The notes beneath the pieces are model-generated. The model was not told the origin of the DNA and ran no database searches. It saw only the letters and a program-made list of their open reading frames with translations. Positions 26,452 through 35,757 of a stretch of 62,604 bases of DNA are shown here, one piece after another. The stretch's first letter is position 1; the number at the start of each line of letters is the position of its first letter. Made by a program: the position numbers and the translations under genes. Origin of the DNA: Terrisporobacter othiniensis (GTDB taxonomy: Bacteria > Bacillota > Clostridia > Peptostreptococcales > Peptostreptococcaceae). The stretch covers positions 1 to 62,604 of the forward strand of contig NZ_JWHR01000013.1 of NCBI RefSeq assembly GCF_000808015.1, in the 5' to 3' direction.

Positions 26452-27684
26452 ATGGATTTTATAGACAGTATGATTTCAGAAAGACTGGGCGATTTATCTT
26501 TCTTTAACACAGCTACAAGATTATACAAATTTGAAAAAATAAAGAAAATGACTAATGATGCAAAAGCAAATAATCCAGATATTTCACTTATTAATATGGG
26601 AGTAGGTGAGCCTGATAAGATTGCTGACTCTAGTATTGTTGATGTTTTATGTAGAGAATCTCATAAAAATGAAAATAGATTCTATGCTGACAATGGAATA
26701 CTAGAGTTCCAAGAGGCAGCTTGTAGATTTATGAAAAATGTGTATCATATAAACAATTTAACTTGTAAAAATGTGATGCATGGCATAGGTTCAAAATCTA
26801 TTTTAGCCATGATTCCCATAGGCTTTATAAATCCTGGTGATGTTTGTTTAATGACTGTTCCAGGTTACCCAATAATGGGTACTTATTCTAAGTTTTTAGG
26901 TGGAGAAGTCTATAATCTCCCTCTTTGTGAAGAGAATGACTTTTTTCCTGATTTAGAAAATATTCCTAAAGATATTTTAAAAAGATCTAAACTTCTTTAT
27001 ATTAATTATCCAAATAACCCTACAGGACAAATTGCCACTAAAGAATATTATGAATACTTGGTTAATTTTTGTAGAAAAAATAAAATATTCATAGTTTCTG
27101 ACTTAGCTTATGGTGCTTTGACTTATGGTGATAGTAAGCCACTTAGTATTTTTAGTGTCGATGGTGCTATGGACCTTTGTTTGGAAATTCACTCTCTATC
27201 TAAGAGTTTTAATATGACTGGTTTTAGAATGGCTTTTGTTGTAGGTTCTCCTAAAACTATAGAACTTTATTCTACTATTAAAGGCCATACCGATTCTGGA
27301 CAGTTCATTCCTATTCAAAAAGCTGCTTCCTTTGCTCTTGATAATTATGAAAAGCTTATTGAAGAAAATATTGAGAGATATTCTAGACGTTTTGATTTAC
27401 TAATTGATGTACTTAGAAAAGTTGGATTTAAGGTTGAAAAACCTAAAGGTGGATTTTATGTTTATCTTCCTATCCCAAAAGGCGCTGGTGATGTAATTTT
27501 TTATAATGCAGAAGATGCTTTTGCTTATATTTTAAATAATGCTATGATATCAACAGTTCCGTGGGATGATTGTGGTGCTTATTTAAGGCTTTCTGTTACT
27601 TATGAAGCTTATAATAAAGATGATGAAATTAACCTTATGAATGAAATTTATAATAGACTAATGTCTCTTAACTTAAAATTCTAG
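26452..27684 (+). CDS. LL-diaminopimelate aminotransferase-like PLP enzyme
   Basis: About 410 residues from ATG 26452 (GGAGG seven bases before; a TTG at 26446 is too close). Fold-type I aminotransferase. The PLP lysine is in HSLSKSFNMTGFRMAF, with NYPNNPTGQ near residue 185 and a final LRLSVTYEA. INMGVGEPD and YADNGILEFQEA resemble LL-diaminopimelate aminotransferase (DapL) of the lysine/peptidoglycan pathway. A broader aspartate/alanine-type substrate cannot be excluded. Single gene with terminator. Confidence 0.82.
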   Translation: MDFIDSMISERLGDLSFFNTATRLYKFEKIKKMTNDAKANNPDISLINMGVGEPDKIADSSIVDVLCRESHKNENRFYADNGILEFQEAACRFMKNVYHINNLTCKNVMHGIGSKSILAMIPIGFINPGDVCLMTVPGYPIMGTYSKFLGGEVYNLPLCEENDFFPDLENIPKDILKRSKLLYINYPNNPTGQIATKEYYEYLVNFCRKNKIFIVSDLAYGALTYGDSKPLSIFSVDGAMDLCLEIHSLSKSFNMTGFRMAFVVGSPKTIELYSTIKGHTDSGQFIPIQKAASFALDNYEKLIEENIERYSRRFDLLIDVLRKVGFKVEKPKGGFYVYLPIPKGAGDVIFYNAEDAFAYILNNAMISTVPWDDCGAYLRLSVTYEAYNKDDEINLMNEIYNRLMSLNLKF

Positions 27685-27694
27685 TATTTAAAAA

Positions 27695-27736
27695 ATAAGG
27701 TGTAACCATTAAATTTGTGTGATTACACCTTGTTTT
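27695..27736. terminator. terminator of the aminotransferase gene
   Basis: AAGGTGTAAC pairs with GATTACACCTT, then a T-run. Confidence 0.8.
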
Positions 27737-27804
27737 CTATCATAGTTAATTTTATTAAAAATTCTCATTTATTTTATTTTGATTAATATTATAATTCTCT
27801 ATTA

Positions 27805-28731
27805 TTAATATTTATTATGTTCTTCATTTATTTGTTCAAGTAATTCTTTATCTAGGAATTTTTCACAAAAACATATAAATAATTTAATTGGTAATGATAT
27901 ATACTTATCTTTATGAATAACAATATAAAGACTTCTTTCTATTTTACAATCTTTTAGTCTAGAAATATTTAAGTCACCTAGTTTTTCTTTCTCAACAACT
28001 GAAATATAAGGAACACAACTAATTCCCATATTTAATTTTACATAATTTATAATAGCTTCAATATGACTTAATTCCAAATAACCCTTATATTCTATATTTT
28101 TACTTTTTAAGAAAGTTTCAAAAGTTTCTCTTGTTCCACTTCCATCATCTCTAAAAATAAATATATTATCTAAAAAATCTTCTTTTTCTAAGTATTTTTT
28201 ATCTTTCCATTCATGATTAATTCCACTAATAAATACTAGTTCATCTCTGCAAATTTCTTTTGATATTACTTCACTACATGAAGTTGAGCTCTCTATAAAA
28301 GCTATATCTACCTTATTATGTGAAATTAAATCTTCTATATTAGATTGGCTATCTATTACAAGAGATATTTCAATATCAGGAACTTCTTCATTAAACTTTT
28401 TAATTACATAAGGCATTATATATATTCCTATGGTAATGCTTGCACCAATAATTATTTTACCTCTATTTTCACTTGCACAATCTTTTATTGTATTAACTCC
28501 TTCTTCATATATATTTAATATTCTTCTTGTATAATTAAAAAATATCTCACCTTCATACGTTAAAAAAAGTTTTTTTCCTATTCTATCGAAAAGCTTTGTA
28601 TTGAGTTCAGCTTCAATCTCTGAGATACATTGGCTTATTGATGGCTGACTAATATACATTTCCTTTGCAACCTTGCTCATATTTAAACAACTGGCTGTTT
28701 CATAAAAAATACTTAATTTCCTAATATTCAT
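27805..28731 (-). CDS. LysR-family transcriptional regulator
   Basis: 308 residues. N-terminal helix-turn-helix with MSKVAKEMYISQPSISQCIS and LNTKLFDRIGKKLFLT; C-terminal periplasmic-binding-like effector domain from residue 90. Target and ligand unknown. Its nearest divergent neighbour lies over 2 kb away across repeat copy C, so its target is not obvious from context. Confidence 0.9.
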   Translation of the reverse strand: MNIRKLSIFYETASCLNMSKVAKEMYISQPSISQCISEIEAELNTKLFDRIGKKLFLTYEGEIFFNYTRRILNIYEEGVNTIKDCASENRGKIIIGASITIGIYIMPYVIKKFNEEVPDIEISLVIDSQSNIEDLISHNKVDIAFIESSTSCSEVISKEICRDELVFISGINHEWKDKKYLEKEDFLDNIFIFRDDGSGTRETFETFLKSKNIEYKGYLELSHIEAIINYVKLNMGISCVPYISVVEKEKLGDLNISRLKDCKIERSLYIVIHKDKYISLPIKLFICFCEKFLDKELLEQINEEHNKY

Positions 28732-28860
28732 AATTTACTTCTCCTATGTAATATTACTTTTATTTTGCTCATTCTGATTAGTAATTATCTTTATAAAAAT
28801 TAAATCCCCTTGAATTGATTTTAAGATTAATTTTCTCATATCTCAAGTATATATATCATT
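28732..28860. other. AT-rich gene-free stretch left of repeat copy C
   Basis: Together with the repeat at 28861-28970 this makes a 320-base gap. Nothing beyond the LysR promoter region is visible here. Confidence 0.5.
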
Positions 28861-28970
28861 ATAAAAAATTTGCTTTGCTTAATTAAGCGGCGTGTCGGTG
28901 AATTATTTCATTACCACTTTAATCTACTGTGTGTGCGCTATGAAATTTCAGGCAACAACCTTACTCAAAA
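28861..28970 (+). repeat. dispersed structured repeat, copy C
   Basis: ATAAAAAATTTGCTTTGCTT, GTGTCGGTGAATTATTTCA, TTACCACTTTAATCT, then ACTGTGTGTGCGCTAT (28926-28941), identical over 16 bases to copy D at 34771-34786. The following AAATTTCAGGCAACAACCTT also matches D with few changes. GCTTAATTAAGC inside is palindromic. Confidence 0.7.
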
Positions 28971-29001
28971 ATATAAGAATATTATAATATTCTATCATAT
29001 A

Positions 29002-29041
29002 AAAAAGGAGTCCCCTAATTATTATAGTAGACTCCTTTTTC
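29002..29041 (-). terminator. terminator of the first OFA carrier gene
   Basis: AAAAAGGAGTC pairs with GACTCCTTTTT. Confidence 0.8.
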
Positions 29042-29052
29042 GCAAAATAACT

Positions 29053-30318
29053 CTATTTATTCATTAATAATTTATTTTGATCTTTTACTTTTTTTATTGA
29101 AGTAAGTAATAATGCGTATCCTGTAAGAACACATGCTATCATTACTATCCATCCTGTATTAAATCCAAAATTATCTACTATCATACCAAATAAACTAGAT
29201 CCAAATGCAAATCCTAAAGCAAATAATAAACTTATTGTTCCAAGTATTACACTTGACTCTTTTCTACCAAATACATCTGTTGCCATAAATGCTGGTGCTG
29301 ACATATATGAGTAAACGTTTAATCCGTATGCTATAGAGAATAAGAATGCTAAACCATGAACTTTACTTGATGCTAATAATGCTATTATTGATACTGTTGA
29401 AAGTACCATTGATATAGACATTGTTTTTATTGTTCCTATCTTATCGAATAATGCTCCTCCAGTTACGTTTCCTATTAAACAGAATAACGCAAATAATGAA
29501 CCTAAAGTACCTACTAAAGTTGCACTCATTTTAAGCTCACCTGTAAAGTATGTTGCGTATTGAGTACTTAATGCTGATATTGCTATAGCTATTATTGCGT
29601 ATCCTATTGAAAATGTCCAGAAATATTTATTCTTAGTAGTTGCTTTAGCACCTAAACCTTCAAATCCTTTAGCTTCTTCCACTACTTCATCATTTTCTTC
29701 TACTACTTCTACTTCACCCTCTTTAGGCATTCTTATGAATAATAATATTATCGGTAAACTACATGCTATTGCTATAATTCCAAACATTATATAACTATAA
29801 CTTGCGCCTTTTGATGCTAACATTTGTGAAGTTATTTGTTGTAAAAATACATTACCAATAGATCCTCCTGAGAAAGCAATCCCTAGAGCTTTACCTCTAC
29901 CCTTCTTAGGGAACCAGTTATTTATTACATAAGGTACTCCTAATCCAGAGAATAAAACACATCCTATTTGAGATATTGCTGATAATATGTAAAATTGAGG
30001 TAGTGTATTAGCAAACCCAAATCCTAAAAATCCTAATGATGATAGCATTGTACCTACTATAAATAATACTTTTATATTTACTTTACCAAATAATTTTCCC
30101 AAAAATGGTGAAAATGCTGCTGATGCCATTGCTCCAAATGTGAATATTAAAGAAAATCCTGCTAATGAAAATCCAAAGTTATTTATTACATAAGGTATAA
30201 ATAAAGGTTGTATATTTTGTGCCACACCAAAAGGTATTGCCTGCATAAACATACAAATAAATACCATAAAATATTTTTTCTTAACACTGTTGTTATTAAT
30301 TGATACTGCTTGATTCAT
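29053..30318 (-). CDS. OFA-family major facilitator transporter, copy 1
   Basis: 421 residues, 12 predicted membrane helices in two halves. The central cytoplasmic loop is unusually acidic (VEVVEENDEVVEEAKGFEG, residues about 207-226). The family is typified by oxalate:formate antiporters; QIGCVLFSGLGVPYVINNWF and GIAFSGGSIGNVFLQQ match that group. The transported monocarboxylate is unknown. Strong GGAGGAG site. A same-length paralogue lies at 48440-49705. Confidence 0.83.
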   Translation of the reverse strand: MNQAVSINNNSVKKKYFMVFICMFMQAIPFGVAQNIQPLFIPYVINNFGFSLAGFSLIFTFGAMASAAFSPFLGKLFGKVNIKVLFIVGTMLSSLGFLGFGFANTLPQFYILSAISQIGCVLFSGLGVPYVINNWFPKKGRGKALGIAFSGGSIGNVFLQQITSQMLASKGASYSYIMFGIIAIACSLPIILLFIRMPKEGEVEVVEENDEVVEEAKGFEGLGAKATTKNKYFWTFSIGYAIIAIAISALSTQYATYFTGELKMSATLVGTLGSLFALFCLIGNVTGGALFDKIGTIKTMSISMVLSTVSIIALLASSKVHGLAFLFSIAYGLNVYSYMSAPAFMATDVFGRKESSVILGTISLLFALGFAFGSSLFGMIVDNFGFNTGWIVMIACVLTGYALLLTSIKKVKDQNKLLMNK

Positions 30319-30465
30319 AAATTGTCTCCTCCATTGCTAAATTTTAATTTACAAACTTTTACTTTTCGCCATAGAAGAGTATACATTTATTATATCAATC
30401 TGTTAAATATTTATATTTTATATTGCATATAGGCATTTACTTATATGCTAATGATCACATTATTC

Positions 30466-31398
30466 TTAAAGACTATTTATAAATTCATCATATTCAATTT
30501 TTTTATTTTCTATAATTTGCTCTAACTTTTCTTTATTATTTTTTAAATTTATCAAAATATCATTAACATTTTTCTCTAATTTGCGAATATCATCATAAGA
30601 TTTACTTATTTGGCTATTAACAGAAATATCTGTAAATATATTGTCAAAAAATATATCAAATGTTTTCATTGATGTAGAAAAATTCAAACTAGACATGTTA
30701 ATATCTTCTAATTCTTTATTAAAGCTTACTAATAAATTTGATACTCTGGTAAATTGTTTTTGAGCTTCATCTACTTTTTGATGCTTTGCCATAGAAGAAA
30801 TAAAATCTCCACCAAGTAAATCAATAGTTCCCCAGTTTTTTGCAGACTGCAATATTTCTTTAGTATATCCAACCTCTTGATATAAAACCTTACCTGCACC
30901 TATTGACTCTTCTATCTCCTTCATTTCCTTTAAATAATTATCTATCTCATTTTCCATACTTAATAATCGTTTTTTTTGATTTTCATTTCCGTATATATTT
31001 ATTAAGGATAACTTTGTATCAAGTAATTCAACATATCTGTTTTCACAATTTTCTAAGGAGCTTAATCTACTTTCTATTCTTGACTTACTATTTTTCAATG
31101 AGTTTAATCTAGATAAACAATCATCATACTTAAGCTTTGCCATTAAGTATTCCTTTTCTTCTTTGTTTAACTTCTCTTCCTTATTTCTCATAATCGTACT
31201 CATAATGCTAGATAAAGATAGCTTCTTTAACTTTTCTACATCATTTAGCTCTTTCTTAAGTATTTCTTCTAAATCTCTTAGTTCACACTCGTACATCTTC
31301 AAATTTTCACCTAAATCAGCAAGCTTATTTTCTAATACTTTTTTCTCTGCAACCTGCTCTTTTATTTGATTTATTTTTATATTAATATCACTTAACAT
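30466..31398 (-). CDS. long coiled-coil protein, function unknown
   Basis: 310 residues, mostly charged heptad-type helix (residues 1-175 and 225-310). A conserved-looking non-coiled patch in the middle, NWGTIDLLGGDFISSMAKHQ, is followed by KVDEAQ. Similar Firmicute proteins of unknown role carry the same patch. No signal peptide or membrane segment. AGGGAGG site upstream; it stands alone between the OFA carrier and hemolysin III genes. Confidence 0.65.
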   Translation of the reverse strand: MLSDINIKINQIKEQVAEKKVLENKLADLGENLKMYECELRDLEEILKKELNDVEKLKKLSLSSIMSTIMRNKEEKLNKEEKEYLMAKLKYDDCLSRLNSLKNSKSRIESRLSSLENCENRYVELLDTKLSLINIYGNENQKKRLLSMENEIDNYLKEMKEIEESIGAGKVLYQEVGYTKEILQSAKNWGTIDLLGGDFISSMAKHQKVDEAQKQFTRVSNLLVSFNKELEDINMSSLNFSTSMKTFDIFFDNIFTDISVNSQISKSYDDIRKLEKNVNDILINLKNNKEKLEQIIENKKIEYDEFINSL

Positions 31399-31477
31399 AA
31401 GATGCCTCCCTAAATATATTGAATATATTATATACTATTTTTAACCATATAATATTTTTATTATTTATTTACAAAAT

Positions 31478-31514
31478 GAAATCACCCTCTCTGATAAGTA
31501 GATTGGGTGACTAA
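31478..31514 (-). terminator. terminator of the hemolysin III gene
   Basis: TCACCC pairs with GGGTGA, 3 bases past the stop. Confidence 0.55.
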
Positions 31515-31517
31515 AGT

Positions 31518-32165
31518 TTATATTACATATTCAAATACTGAGATAAAATGACATAAACTTCCTAAAAGTATAAATATATGAAATATCTCATGAAATCCTA
31601 AATTCTTAAATTTAAGTGCTGATGGTTTAAGGGCATATATTATCGCTCCTATAGTATAAAATATCCCACCTAAAAGTAATAAGAATATTCCTCCAAATGG
31701 CATAGAGCTGTAAAGTGGCTTTATCATGAATATTGATATCCATCCCATTCCTATGTAGATACAAGTAGATATCCATCTAGGGCAATTAAACCAAATCATT
31801 TTAAATAAAACACCACATACTGCTATAGTAGCAACAACAGTAAATAAAATCCATCCTTTATCCTCTTTCAATGCTATTAAGCAAAATGGAGTATAAGATC
31901 CTGCTATAAGTATAAAAATCATAGAATGATCTAATTTTCTTAAAAATGCAATTACTTTATCTGGTGCCATTACTAAATGATATGTAGCTGATGCAGCATA
32001 AAGCAAAATCATGCTTATGCCAAATATAATTACTGCAGTTAAGTCTACAGCAGATGCACTTATTAATGTAGTTTTTATTACCAGTGCCAAGAGACCTACA
32101 AAAGAAAGAATAGCACCACCTAAGTGAGTAAATCCATTAATGGGTTCCCTAACATATTTTCCCAT
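31518..32165 (-). CDS. hemolysin III/YqfA-family (PAQR) membrane protein
   Basis: 215 residues from ATG 32165, which has AAGGAGG seven bases before it. The frame stays open to 32243, but that part holds the operator and promoter. Seven helices with the conserved PAQR residues: N-terminal EPINGFTHLGGA, YHLVMAP, KLDHSMIFILIAGSYTPFC, and C-terminal GFHEIFHIFILLGSLCHF with the paired histidines thought to bind metal. A role in membrane-lipid homeostasis is proposed for the family. A perfect GC-rich operator sits between promoter and start. Confidence 0.9.
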   Translation of the reverse strand: MGKYVREPINGFTHLGGAILSFVGLLALVIKTTLISASAVDLTAVIIFGISMILLYAASATYHLVMAPDKVIAFLRKLDHSMIFILIAGSYTPFCLIALKEDKGWILFTVVATIAVCGVLFKMIWFNCPRWISTCIYIGMGWISIFMIKPLYSSMPFGGIFLLLLGGIFYTIGAIIYALKPSALKFKNLGFHEIFHIFILLGSLCHFISVFEYVI

Positions 32166-32187
32166 GAAATACCTCCTTTTTTCCATT

Positions 32188-32205
32188 ATCGGTCGGCCGA
32201 CCGAT
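32188..32205. promoter_or_regulatory. 18-bp perfect palindromic operator of the hemolysin III gene
   Basis: ATCGGTCGGCCGACCGAT, 12 of 18 bases G or C in a very AT-rich region. It lies just downstream of a near-consensus promoter, covering about +3 to +20 of the expected transcript. It is the shape and position of a TetR-family repressor site. No TetR gene is in the window, so the repressor acts from elsewhere. Confidence 0.8.
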
Positions 32206-32214
32206 GATATTTTG

Positions 32215-32243
32215 ATTGTAACTTTAATATAAAAAAAAGTCAA
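32215..32243 (-). promoter_or_regulatory. sigma-A promoter of the hemolysin III gene
   Basis: On the minus strand TTGACT (32243-32238), a 17-base spacer, then TACAAT (32220-32215). Transcription should begin near 32208, at the edge of the palindrome. Confidence 0.8.
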
Positions 32244-32278
32244 CTCAGTAAATAACTTTTAATATTTTATAAGCTACT

Positions 32279-33652
32279 TTATATATCTTTTACAATGTTA
32301 TTTGCCCATTTCTTAGATAGAGCTCTTGGTACTCCAAATATAAATTTAGCTACTTCTTCTGTATAAGTCAGCGCAACTAGTATATAAATTGGAACTCCTT
32401 TATAAGCAGCAAAGAATGTTAAAGGTAAAGAAACAAACCACATACAACCCATTTCTAAAAATAAAGCATACTTTGTATCTCCTCCACTTCTAAGTACTCC
32501 AATTATTATAAAAGTATTAAAAGTCTTAAAAGCCATAAGTATTCCCATTATCCAAAATATTTTCTCTATATCTGGTGCTAAACTATCTGAGACACTAAAC
32601 ATTCTTATAAGTAACGGTATTGAAGCAATTAATAATACTCCAAATATGGCACCCACTATAGTTACTAAAATAGAAAACTTTTTACAATATGTTATAGCTT
32701 GCTTTATTTTATCCGCTCCTAGCTCATTGCCTATCATTATAGAAGATCCAATAGCTATACATACAGAAGTCATTATAAAGAAATTACCTGTAGTAGAAGC
32801 AATTTGGCTAGCCGCGATTGCTGAGGTTCCTGCCTTTGAATAAGCTACTGCATATAGTACTGTCCCAAATGCCCATAGTGTATCATTTAAAAATGTTGGT
32901 GTACTCTTTGATATATATATTTTTATTAAATCTTTATTTATTAACTTTATATCTTTAAAAGTAAATCTAAGTTCATAATCATTTTTTATAAAATAAACAT
33001 AGCTTATTAATAAAATTAACTCTATTATTCTGGATATAACTGTAGCAAGTGCCGCTCCACTGGCCCCTAATGTTGGCATTCCAAACTTGCCGAATATAAA
33101 TATATAGTTTAAAATAATATTTATACCTAAAGATATTGAGCTGCATATCATTCCTAGTTTAGGATTTCTAATGCTTCTAGATCCCATGCTAAACACATTG
33201 CTAATTGCTATTATTGGATAACAAAATCCTATTATTAAGAAATAATTAACTGCAATTTTTATGACACTTTCATCATAAGAAAAGAAATTAATTATAAATT
33301 TAGGTGTGAAAATAGCTATCAAAGAAAATACTATCCCTAAAATTACAGCTGATATTACACTTAATGCTGTGATTTTTCTTATATTATCTTTATCATTTTT
33401 GCCAAAAAATTGAGCTATAAATAAACCTGCTCCACCTATAATTCCTGATAAAGCCATATTGTATAAAAAGAAGTATTGATTAGCTATACCAATGGCAGCT
33501 ACTGATATTTCTCCCAGTCCTCCAACCATAATAGTATCTACCATATTGATTAAAGTTGATAGTAAGTTCTGAATTATTATTGGAATACATAAAGTAAGCA
33601 ATGTTTTATAAAATATTTTATTTTCATTGTCTAGTTTAAATACATTTTGCAA
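32279..33652 (-). CDS. MATE-family multidrug efflux transporter
   Basis: 457 residues, 12 helices in two MatE repeats (LLSTLINMVDTIMVGGLGE at the start of the first, MIGNELGADKIKQAI in the second). Proton- or sodium-coupled export of drugs or metabolites. The start is TTG 33652 with GAGGTG upstream. It lies 36 bases upstream of the hemolysin III promoter, so the two genes look separately controlled. Confidence 0.9.
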   Translation of the reverse strand: MQNVFKLDNENKIFYKTLLTLCIPIIIQNLLSTLINMVDTIMVGGLGEISVAAIGIANQYFFLYNMALSGIIGGAGLFIAQFFGKNDKDNIRKITALSVISAVILGIVFSLIAIFTPKFIINFFSYDESVIKIAVNYFLIIGFCYPIIAISNVFSMGSRSIRNPKLGMICSSISLGINIILNYIFIFGKFGMPTLGASGAALATVISRIIELILLISYVYFIKNDYELRFTFKDIKLINKDLIKIYISKSTPTFLNDTLWAFGTVLYAVAYSKAGTSAIAASQIASTTGNFFIMTSVCIAIGSSIMIGNELGADKIKQAITYCKKFSILVTIVGAIFGVLLIASIPLLIRMFSVSDSLAPDIEKIFWIMGILMAFKTFNTFIIIGVLRSGGDTKYALFLEMGCMWFVSLPLTFFAAYKGVPIYILVALTYTEEVAKFIFGVPRALSKKWANNIVKDI

Positions 33653-33802
33653 AATTTCACCTCATTTTTATTTCTTACTTAGTACCTTTGTATTTGTACA
33701 TATACTTCTTAATAATATCACATTTTTAAATAAAACTATAATATTTCGGTCATATTAAAAGAGCATTTCATTATTGAAATACCCTTAGTTTATTGCTTAT
33801 AT

Positions 33803-34296
33803 TTATATATATACTATCTCTACACCTGCAAAGCTGGCACTTCCTACTATAGTTAAAATATTATCTGAGTTTCCCATATCTCTATTCTTCTCATATACAC
33901 CTACAAAAGATGTGTTTGCTCTATTTTCTACAATCCAAGTTTTAGGTATATATAACTCTACTCCACAAAATAATACATCTATTCTAACTATTCCACGACC
34001 ATTGTTAAGTTTTTCATTGTCAAAATACACCTCCATTGAACCAAAGGTACAGTCTAAATCCGCTTGTTCAAATTTTTCTGAATTAATATATTTAATACTC
34101 CCCTCGAAGCTAGTATCTAGTTTTATATGTCAGCAAAGCTTCTCTTAAATATGCTTTTTACCATAATTCCTAAAAGAAATACTGTTAATAATATACTAAA
34201 TACATTTATATGAGTAAAATAACCAAGCTTGTTAACTATTAAGGTAATAATTCCTAATACAAGTAAGACACCCCAGAAAATTCTTTCTTTTTTCAT
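33803..34296 (-). pseudogene. LiaF-like membrane protein, inactivated by internal deletion/frameshift
   Basis: The 5' part from ATG 34296 encodes MKKERIFWGVLLVLGIITLI, a LiaF-type membrane start, and ends after 57 codons at 34123 (KRSFADI-stop). A different frame then gives the family's C-terminal beta-helix domain, KLDTSFEGSIKYINSEKFEQ, DLDCTFGSMEVYFDN, VRIDVLFCGVELYIPKTW, ending at 33803. Full-length relatives have about 60-80 more residues between these parts. The gene is therefore broken by a deletion with frame change. Confidence 0.8.
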
Positions 34297-34297
34297 T

Positions 34298-34648
34298 TTA
34301 TCTAATCTTTTCTAATAACTTAAATTTTAGTGGTTCATAATAGTGTCTTGAAACATACACTTGTTTATGTGTATTTGGGAATTCAACGATACTTGATGAT
34401 GTTAAGTTTTGTGTTATGGATTAAATGTAATTTATATTTAATACAGTGGGTTTCGAAATCCTCATAAGATTATTTGATAAAATCTCTTCTAATTCATAAA
34501 GATTGTAATTAACTTGATAAATATTGTCACAAGTATGAGAACTAATATTAGCATCTTCCGTTTCAAAGAATAATATCTCTGATAATGAAATATAGTTATC
34601 CACATTATCAATTATAGTCATTAGACTTTCTTTGTAAACGAAATTAGA
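34298..34648 (-). pseudogene. LytTR DNA-binding regulator, 5'-truncated with a nonsense codon
   Basis: One reading frame gives LSEILFFETEDANISSHTCD, YNLYELEEILSNNLMRISKP and TVLNINYI, then TAA at 34421-34423. It then continues in the same frame with SITQNLTSSSIVEFPNTHKQ, VYVSRHYYEPLKFKLLEKIR and TAA. This is a LytTR domain interrupted by a single stop where relatives usually have lysine. The N-terminal half of a normal about 145-residue protein is missing, and an upstream stop closes the frame. It ends one base before the LiaF-like remnant, the usual operon order. Confidence 0.8.
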
Positions 34649-34714
34649 GTAAGTGGTTTATTTATCTTTGTAAGAGGTAAATTTTTAATTATTAGTTGCA
34701 AAAATTCTTAAAAT

Positions 34715-34828
34715 AAAAAATTTACTTTGATCATATCGCCAATGAGATGCTCTCGTTACCACTTTAAGCCACTGTGTGTGCGCTATAAAATTTTAGGCGA
34801 CGACCTTTCTCAAAACTAAATTTTTTAC
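34715..34828 (+). repeat. dispersed structured repeat, copy D
   Basis: Begins AAAAAATTTACTTTGATCAT and ends CTAAATTTTTT, so its tips are inverted (AAAAAATTTA/TAAATTTTTT). AATGAGATGCTCTCGTT (34741-34757) makes a hairpin with one G-T pair. Carries the 16-base block shared with copy C. It lies next to the truncated start of the LytTR remnant. Confidence 0.7.
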
Positions 34829-34907
34829 ATCTCAATATTTGTTGTCATTACTTATTTTCATAATTTTTTCACAGATTTAAAAGCAATATAATCTCCTTAT
34901 ATATAAA

Positions 34908-34948
34908 AAACTGTATCATACCTAATAAAAGGTATAATACAGTTTTTT
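34908..34948 (-). terminator. terminator of the rubrerythrin gene
   Basis: AAAACTGTAT...ATACAGTTTTTT with inner pairing CATACC/GGTATA. Confidence 0.85.
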
Positions 34949-34969
34949 TAATTATTATTTTTATGTTAA

Positions 34970-35521
34970 TTAGGCTTGTTTTCCAAAGTGTCTTTCTAAT
35001 AATCCTAAGAATGCTTTACCATGTCTAGCTTCATCTTTACACATTTCATGAACTGTATCATGTATAGCATCTAATCCTAATTCTTTAGCTCTTTTAGCTA
35101 TTTTTAATTTTCCTTCAGTAGCTCCGTATTCAGCTTCAACTCTTGCTTCTAAGTTAGCTTTAGTATCAGCAACTACAACTTCTCCTAATAATTCAGCGAA
35201 TTTAGCAGCATGTTCTGCTTCTTCGAAAGCTATTCTTTTGTAAGCTTCTGCAACTTCTGGGAATCCCTCTCTATCAGCTTGTCTTGACATAGCTAAGTAC
35301 ATTCCTACTTCTGTACATTCTCCAACGAAATTAGCTCTTAATCCTTCTAAAACTTCTTCATCTACTCCTTGAGCTGAACCTATTCTGTGCTCATCAGCCC
35401 ATTTCATTTCACCTTTCATTTCTTCGAACTTTTCAGCTCCTACTTTACAAACTGGACATACTTCTGGAGCAGCCTCCCCTTCATATATATATCCACATAC
35501 TGTACAAACAAATTTTTTCAT
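34970..35521 (-). CDS. reverse rubrerythrin (NADH-dependent peroxide detoxification)
   Basis: 183 residues. The rubredoxin iron site is at the N-terminus (C6, C9, C22, C25), followed by the ferritin-like di-iron domain with [37 protein letters not shown] and [12 protein letters not shown]. This inverted order defines the reverse rubrerythrins of clostridia, which reduce H2O2 and O2 with NADH through rubredoxin partners. Strong GGAGGA site; single gene with terminator. Confidence 0.93.
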   Translation of the reverse strand: MKKFVCTVCGYIYEGEAAPEVCPVCKVGAEKFEEMKGEMKWADEHRIGSAQGVDEEVLEGLRANFVGECTEVGMYLAMSRQADREGFPEVAEAYKRIAFEEAEHAAKFAELLGEVVVADTKANLEARVEAEYGATEGKLKIAKRAKELGLDAIHDTVHEMCKDEARHGKAFLGLLERHFGKQA

Positions 35522-35683
35522 TTTTATATTCCTCCATAATTTTTATATAATCTAATTATTGTATACTGTTTAAATTTAATTTTTAATTATGATATATTAA
35601 TACCACGTATTTTTCACTTTAAACAATTTTTTAATTTTTTTTATACTTTTATAATAAGTGTTTGTGATAAATCCATAAACTAA

Positions 35684-35713
35684 ATCCCACCATTATGATA
35701 ATCATGGTGGGAT
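35684..35713 (-). terminator. terminator of the L25 remnant
   Basis: TCCCACCATTATGATAATCATGGTGGGA: arms TCCCACCAT/ATGGTGGGA. Confidence 0.75.
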
Positions 35714-35757
35714 ATTTATAATAATTTTGATCTTATTTATATATGTAATATGAATTA

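Noticed and set aside
28870..29067. 65-codon plus-strand open frame within repeat copy C
   Set aside because: Starts inside the repeat and runs through the terminator; no Shine-Dalgarno sequence; the equivalent frame is not kept in copy D.
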